Part shown: in pieces, positions 60,279 through 64,000 of the stretch
Layout of the letters: every line of letters begins with the position of its first letter
Position numbering within the stretch: position 1 is the stretch's first letter
DNA from: JAAZNF01 sp964561025
GTDB lineage: Bacteria > Myxococcota > B64-G9
DNA: 64,000 nucleotides
NCBI GenBank assembly: GCA_964561025.1
Contig: CAZLNM010000008.1
Span: forward strand, 17,688-81,687
Direction: 5' to 3'
Program-made: the position numbers and the translations under genes
Notes under the pieces: model-generated
What the model was told of the DNA's origin: nothing
The model's input: the letters and a program-made list of their open reading frames with translations, nothing else
Database searches by the model: none

Positions 60279-62879
60279 TTATTGAAAGTTCCCGTCCGGC
60301 CAGGATAGCGTCCCGATCTGGATGAACGTCCTCCCCTGCTCCCGAGGAAAAGAAAATCCCCTGGTGACGATCTTGCGCTCGACGTTGTCGTATCCCGTGA
60401 CGTACACCGATACCTCTCCGATGGCTACCCGGAGGCAGTAGTTCTCGCTCAGCATGCACCAGCCGCAGAACGGGCAGTTCAGCGATGAGCCGCACATGTC
60501 GTCACAGCACTGGTAGTCGCCCATCAGCGACGTGGACGAGTGACAGCGGAAGTACACCTTGATGGTGTACACGCCCATGCCGGGGTTGGCCAGGTTGATC
60601 TCGTCGGCGGGGTTGGTCGGGTTGGCGACACCGTCGGCGTCCTCCCAGCCGTCGCGCTGGTACACGGGGTTTCCGTAGAGGCCCCAGTTCGGGGTGGGAT
60701 TGCCACTGCTCACTCCTGGTTTGCCGGGATGGCAGTCGTCGGCGGTGAAGGTGCCGCTGCCACCGGGTTTCAAGAGGTGCAGATCCACGTCCACCCGGTT
60801 GTCGTTCTGTCCCTGGTTGAACCAGTCGGCCGTGACCCGGAAGGCCTTGGGGCCGCGCACCAGCACGTCGAAGACGGCCTGGGTGGACTGATTTTTCGGC
60901 ACGTCGTTGTCGCGCACCACAAGCCCGATACGGTAGTTCCCCGGGAAATCGAACAGGATGGAGGCGAAGTCCCCGCCGCCCTGGATGGCCGGAGCCGAGC
61001 CGCGGCCGGCCGGGTAGGCGAGCACGCTCCACTGGTACTCGGTCACCGACCCGTCGCAGTCGGACGAGAACTGGCCGTTGAAGGTCAGCACGTTTGCGAG
61101 GTCGCACTCGACGAAGCCGGTGTCGTTGCCGCCGACCCGGATGCGGGCCACCGGGGCCGCGGCCACCTGGATGTCCAAGAGGTCCTCGTCCGACCACGCA
61201 TCGAGGTCGTCCTTGACCTTGAGGCCGATGCGGGTGATTCCGGCCTCGCGCATCACGATGGTGGCGTTTTGCCCGGTGGCGCCGGACAGGGTGGATTCGC
61301 TGCCGCAGGGGTGGCTGGCGGGTTGCTGCACGATGCGCCAGGCGTAACCCGTGACCGTCCCGTCGCTATCGAAGGAGGCGCTCCCGTCGAGGCTCACCTG
61401 TTCGCCCAGCATGATGCGAAGCAGCGCCACGTCCTGGCCGTTTCCCTTGATGACCGCGGTGGGCCGGGCGTTGCCCTGGACTCCTTCGCCACCGATGTTG
61501 ACGCGCACGTCGGGCTGTCGGTCGGGGTCGTCGTGGACGATGACCAGAGAGGTCTGATCGATGCCTACGTCAACCGGAGTGTAACCCACGCTCACCGTCT
61601 GCCGGGCGCCAGCCGGGATCACAAGGGGCACGGCCGGCGGGTTCACCAGGAACAGCTCGGCCGTGTGGCCCGCCAGGAGGTCGAGGCTCGAGATGGTGAG
61701 GTCCCCCTTGCCAGCGTTGGAGATGTCGATCGAGCGGTCGGCTGGCCGGGTGTTGGTGGGCACTTGCCCGAAATCCAGCTGGGATGGTTCCACCCGAATG
61801 GCCGGAGCCCCGGCGCGGCCCCGCAGCGCGACCAGGGTCACCTCGGAGCCGGCCAGATCGGTGGTGATGACAAGGTTGCCGTTGTAGGCGTTCCGGCCGG
61901 GCGGGGCGAAGGTGATCCGCGCCTCGAGCCCGTCGCCGCGGTTGAGGTACAAAGGCAGCGTCACCGGCTCGCCGTCCGAGAGGCGCAGTACCAGTACCTG
62001 GTAGGCGCTGGCGACGGGCGCCTCGGGGACCACAGACAGGATGCGCAGCACGGCGTTGCCGGACCCCTGGTTGGAAAGGGTGACAGATTTGGTCGGCTGC
62101 TCACCGACCGCCACGTCTCCGAAGTCGAGCAGGATCGGATCGACGACCAACGCCGGGACACCCTTGAAGTCGCTATTGAGCTGGACGCGGATCTCGGGCT
62201 CGTCCGGATCGTTCGAGAAGATCTTGGCCAGCGCGTGGTCGGTGAGACCGTCCTTGGCCGTGTAGGTGACGACGATGGTCTCCTCGGACCCGGGGCCGAT
62301 CATCAGAGCGGGCGGGACACCACGGCTGGTGGCGAACTCCGCGTTGGGGTCCTGATCCAGCGTGATCACCGAGACGGAGAGTTCGGCGTTGCCGGTGTTG
62401 CGGATGACCAGGTTGCGTTGGACTGCCTGACCCACGGTGACGTTGCCGTAGTCGATGGTGTATGTCTTGCCCTGGGCGTCCTGGGTGATGATCACATCAC
62501 CGGTAAGGGTGATGTTGGGCGCGCTGGCGTCGTCGCTGGCATCCAGCCCACCGTCCGGGACCGTGTCGCCTCCCCCGTCGCTCCCGTCGAAGCCGTCACC
62601 GCCGTCCGGACGGGAGCCCTTCACGCACACGCCGCCCTCGCAGATCTCGTCGGCGCGGCACTGGGGATCGGAGGAGCAGAAGCGCGGACCCTCGTCGGAG
62701 CCGAAGGGTACGCAACGGCCACCCACGCAGATCTCGCCGAGCCCGCACTCCTCGTCCCGCACACACTGGGTTCCACCGTCCCCGGTCGTCGAGCCGCTGC
62801 ACCCGGCGGCCCCTGTGATGGCCAACCCGGCGAGAAAAGCCAAGAGCAGCGAGCAGCGCCGGCAATCCTGAATCGACAT
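60279..62879 (-). CDS. large lipoprotein with choice-of-anchor (ASH-like) and PKD-like domains
   Basis: 866 residues from ATG 62879, with GGAGGAG upstream. Lipobox ITGAAGC is followed by two Cys-rich repeats (CVRDEECGLGEICVGGRC, CSSDPQCRADEICEGGVC) and an Asp/Gly linker. Three ASH/choice-of-anchor-D-like beta domains follow (IDYGNVTVGQAVQRNLVIRN, LDFGDVAVGEQPTKSVTLSN, LDFGQVPTNTRPADRSIDIS), then PKD-like domains (SLDGSASFDSDGTVTGYAW and a second with YQWSVLAYP) and a Cys-rich end (CDDMCGSSLNCPFCGWC). A surface or cell-envelope scaffold is inferred. Confidence 0.85.
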   Translation of the reverse strand: MSIQDCRRCSLLLAFLAGLAITGAAGCSGSTTGDGGTQCVRDEECGLGEICVGGRCVPFGSDEGPRFCSSDPQCRADEICEGGVCVKGSRPDGGDGFDGSDGGGDTVPDGGLDASDDASAPNITLTGDVIITQDAQGKTYTIDYGNVTVGQAVQRNLVIRNTGNAELSVSVITLDQDPNAEFATSRGVPPALMIGPGSEETIVVTYTAKDGLTDHALAKIFSNDPDEPEIRVQLNSDFKGVPALVVDPILLDFGDVAVGEQPTKSVTLSNQGSGNAVLRILSVVPEAPVASAYQVLVLRLSDGEPVTLPLYLNRGDGLEARITFAPPGRNAYNGNLVITTDLAGSEVTLVALRGRAGAPAIRVEPSQLDFGQVPTNTRPADRSIDISNAGKGDLTISSLDLLAGHTAELFLVNPPAVPLVIPAGARQTVSVGYTPVDVGIDQTSLVIVHDDPDRQPDVRVNIGGEGVQGNARPTAVIKGNGQDVALLRIMLGEQVSLDGSASFDSDGTVTGYAWRIVQQPASHPCGSESTLSGATGQNATIVMREAGITRIGLKVKDDLDAWSDEDLLDIQVAAAPVARIRVGGNDTGFVECDLANVLTFNGQFSSDCDGSVTEYQWSVLAYPAGRGSAPAIQGGGDFASILFDFPGNYRIGLVVRDNDVPKNQSTQAVFDVLVRGPKAFRVTADWFNQGQNDNRVDVDLHLLKPGGSGTFTADDCHPGKPGVSSGNPTPNWGLYGNPVYQRDGWEDADGVANPTNPADEINLANPGMGVYTIKVYFRCHSSTSLMGDYQCCDDMCGSSLNCPFCGWCMLSENYCLRVAIGEVSVYVTGYDNVERKIVTRGFSFPREQGRTFIQIGTLSWPDGNFQ

Positions 62880-62911
62880 GCATCTCCTCCAAGGCGCAAA
62901 TGATCCGCAGT

Positions 62912-62940
62912 ATTCTAGCCGAAGCGCCGCGCACAATCCA
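62912..62940 (-). promoter_or_regulatory. candidate promoter for the large lipoprotein
   Basis: On the minus strand TGGATT (62940-62935), 17 bases, TAGAAT (62917-62912), 33 bases before the ATG at 62879. Confidence 0.4.
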
Positions 62941-62948
62941 CCTTTCTA

Positions 62949-62977
62949 TTGACAGCCCGCGTATCCTCTGGTACCAA
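62949..62977 (+). promoter_or_regulatory. promoter of the tRNA cluster
   Basis: A perfect TTGACA (62949-62954), 17 bases and TACCAA (62972-62977), about 37 bases before the tRNA-His gene. Confidence 0.6.
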
Positions 62978-63013
62978 CGGCCCGCTCGATCTGCTCTTTG
63001 AATCGGATCTTCT

Positions 63014-63087
63014 GGTGAGTGTAGCTCAATTGGTAGAGCGCCAGACTGTGGATCTGGATGTCGAGGGTTCGAGCCCCTTCACTCACC
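63014..63087 (+). tRNA. tRNA-His (GTG anticodon)
   Basis: Acceptor GTGAGTG pairs with CACTCAC, with the His-specific extra G(-1) at 63014 opposite C73 at 63087. Anticodon stem CCAGA/TCTGG encloses CTGTGGA (anticodon GTG). T-loop GGTTCGAGCC present. CCA is not encoded. Confidence 0.96.
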
Positions 63088-63095
63088 TACCCCAT

Positions 63096-63168
63096 GGGTC
63101 GTTAGCTCAGCCGGTAGAGCAGCGGACTCTTAATCCGCGGGCCACAGGTTCGATTCCTGTACGACCCA
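63096..63168 (+). tRNA. tRNA-Lys (CTT anticodon)
   Basis: Acceptor GGGTCGT/ACGACCC, discriminator A. D-loop AGCCGGTAG. Anticodon stem GCGGA/TCCGC encloses CTCTTAA (anticodon CTT). T-loop GGTTCGATTCC. CCA is not encoded; eight T follow. Confidence 0.97.
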
Positions 63169-63176
63169 TTTTTTTT

Positions 63177-63250
63177 GCGCCTGTAGCTCACCTGGATAGA
63201 GCGTCGGACTTCGAATCCGAAGGCAGCAGGTTCGAGCCCTGCCAGGCGCG
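63177..63250 (+). tRNA. tRNA-Arg (TCG anticodon)
   Basis: Acceptor GCGCCTG/CAGGCGC, discriminator G. Anticodon stem TCGGA/TCCGA encloses CTTCGAA (anticodon TCG). T-loop GGTTCGAGCC. CCA is not encoded. Confidence 0.97.
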
Positions 63251-63304
63251 TAGTTTTACGTCCGCGCTCGCCGAGATCGCCGGTTCTTCCGTCCTGCATT
63301 GATC

Positions 63305-63925
63305 GTGAAGAAGACCATCTGCCGAACGCTGGCTTTCCTTGTCCTTGTCGTCTTCAGCGCACTATCCTGGGGCGCCGGACCGGTGGTGACCGTCGACGAG
63401 GTCGAGTTGGTGGTTCACGTCGCGGCCTCGGAAGACGATCCGATCGCGGCTTACCTTCGCGATGCTCTTCCTCGCGCGAATGAGCTTTTCAGCCCCGCCC
63501 GCATCAGGTTCTTGGTGAAGGAGTACCGCCACGGCGAACCCGCCATTCCCTCGGTTCAGAGCATGGCCGAACGCGACGCGTTGGCCGTGCTGGCCCCGCC
63601 GGACGGCCGGGTGCACGTGTTCCTGGTCAAACGCCTGGGAGACCTGGAACGAGCTGACATCGACATCGCCGGGCGGCACTGGCGCTACCGGGGAAAGCGC
63701 CGGGAGTTCTTCGGTCGCCGGTACATAATCCTGGCGCCCTCGGAGGCCCGGGTAGATACCCTGGCGCATGAGTTGGGACACTTCTTTGGACTGGACCACA
63801 GCATGCGGTTCGAAAACCTCATGAAGCAACTTCCGCGCGATGATAAGGCCACACTAGATGAGAAACAAACCTCCGCTATCCGCAAGGGGTTCTTGAATTT
63901 CCGCACCTCTACGTCTCGAAAGTAA
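63305..63925 (+). CDS. secreted metzincin-like zinc metalloprotease
   Basis: 206 residues from GTG 63305 (a TTG two codons earlier is possible; no strong ribosome site for either). The signal peptide MKKTICRTLAFLVLVVFSALS ends near SWGAG. The catalytic region is TLAHELGHFFGLDHS followed by RFENLM, giving HExxHxxGxxH with a Met-turn-like NLM, as in matrixin-type metzincins. The mature protein is small and otherwise unfamiliar. It follows the tRNA-Arg gene by 55 bases and is expected to act outside the cytoplasm. Confidence 0.8.
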   Translation: MKKTICRTLAFLVLVVFSALSWGAGPVVTVDEVELVVHVAASEDDPIAAYLRDALPRANELFSPARIRFLVKEYRHGEPAIPSVQSMAERDALAVLAPPDGRVHVFLVKRLGDLERADIDIAGRHWRYRGKRREFFGRRYIILAPSEARVDTLAHELGHFFGLDHSMRFENLMKQLPRDDKATLDEKQTSAIRKGFLNFRTSTSRK

Positions 63926-63945
63926 AACTCCTCTACTCCAATTCT

Positions 63946-63962
63946 GGTTCCACCCACCCCGG
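63946..63962 (+). repeat. 17-base repeat GGTTCCACCCACCCCGG, copy 2
   Basis: Identical to 29861-29877 and, like it, starts about 20 bases after a stop codon (63925). Nothing else is identifiable from here to the window end. Confidence 0.7.
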
Positions 63963-64000
63963 TTTCCCCGGTTTTGCCGTCCGGATTTCGGACAAGGTGT

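Noticed and set aside
60540..62903. 787-codon plus-strand frame
   Set aside because: Antisense to the ASH/PKD lipoprotein; His/Val/Gly/Arg-rich composition typical of shadow frames.
63169..63176. T8 run after tRNA-Lys as a terminator
   Set aside because: No preceding hairpin other than the tRNA itself, and tRNA-Arg begins immediately afterwards, so read-through and processing are more likely.

Overview
The window reads as a piece of a high-G+C Gram-negative genome, most likely a member of the Myxococcota or a related former deltaproteobacterial lineage. The reasons are the many lipobox-bearing lipoproteins with Cys-rich DxxC/ECG repeats, an FG-GAP lipoprotein and a choice-of-anchor lipoprotein, a Ser/Thr-kinase-like domain fused to a class III cyclase, FadL-like outer-membrane barrels, and frequent ATGA stop/start overlaps. 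A run of ten Ns at 56367-56376 marks an assembly gap, so this is a draft or metagenome scaffold. No rRNA, CRISPR array, intact insertion sequence or phage module was seen.

Layout. 1-5772 (minus strand) is a short-chain acyl-CoA / methylmalonyl-CoA operon: 3-hydroxyacyl-CoA dehydrogenase, acyl-CoA dehydrogenase, cob(I)alamin adenosyltransferase, split methylmalonyl-CoA mutase (catalytic and B12 chains), a four-helix-bundle protein, and MeaB running off the left edge. 6008-11942 (plus) is a compact polyphosphate operon: CHAD protein, a calcineurin-type phosphatase fused to a Ppx/GppA-like HD domain, a variant PPK2, a canonical PPK2 and PPK1. TilS faces it tail to tail. 13456-15929 holds a phosphoesterase-like lipoprotein and a sensor kinase-like protein lacking a recognisable phospho-acceptor His. 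15910-20791 (minus) couples two repeat-type lipoproteins with a UvrD helicase. 20822-27942 holds an NlpC/P60 lipoprotein and an envelope export operon (LolA-like, DUF1302, RND pump, small Cys-rich DUF6485 protein, YfcE-like phosphoesterase).

27943-32962 is the most accessory stretch: two orphan genes, a C14 homopolymer, short repeats, gene remnants (DUF559 nuclease), hairpins, an exported PepF peptidase and a MITE-like inverted-repeat element. 32963-41796 encodes an S41 protease, two paralogous outer-membrane barrels around a lipoprotein, and a 1070-residue FG-GAP lipoprotein. 41869-47326 (minus) is an exbB-exbD-ftsB-diguanylate cyclase-PhoH-acylphosphatase operon. 47520-51375 (minus) is an iron module: small basic protein, CBM9-like lipoprotein, FeoB, DtxR with a fused FeoA-like domain, and a thioredoxin-fold protein without its cysteines.

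51523-60258 contains a PEGA protein, a Gly/Cys-rich lipoprotein, the pseudokinase-cyclase gene interrupted by the assembly gap, an orphan secreted protein, an AI-2E-type permease, a deoxynucleoside kinase and a 56-residue small protein. 60279-64000 has a large ASH/PKD-type lipoprotein, a tRNA-His/Lys/Arg cluster with its own promoter, and a secreted metzincin-like protease. The best candidate for an undescribed system is the polyphosphate operon, because its phosphatase-HD fusion could replace the usual exopolyphosphatase.
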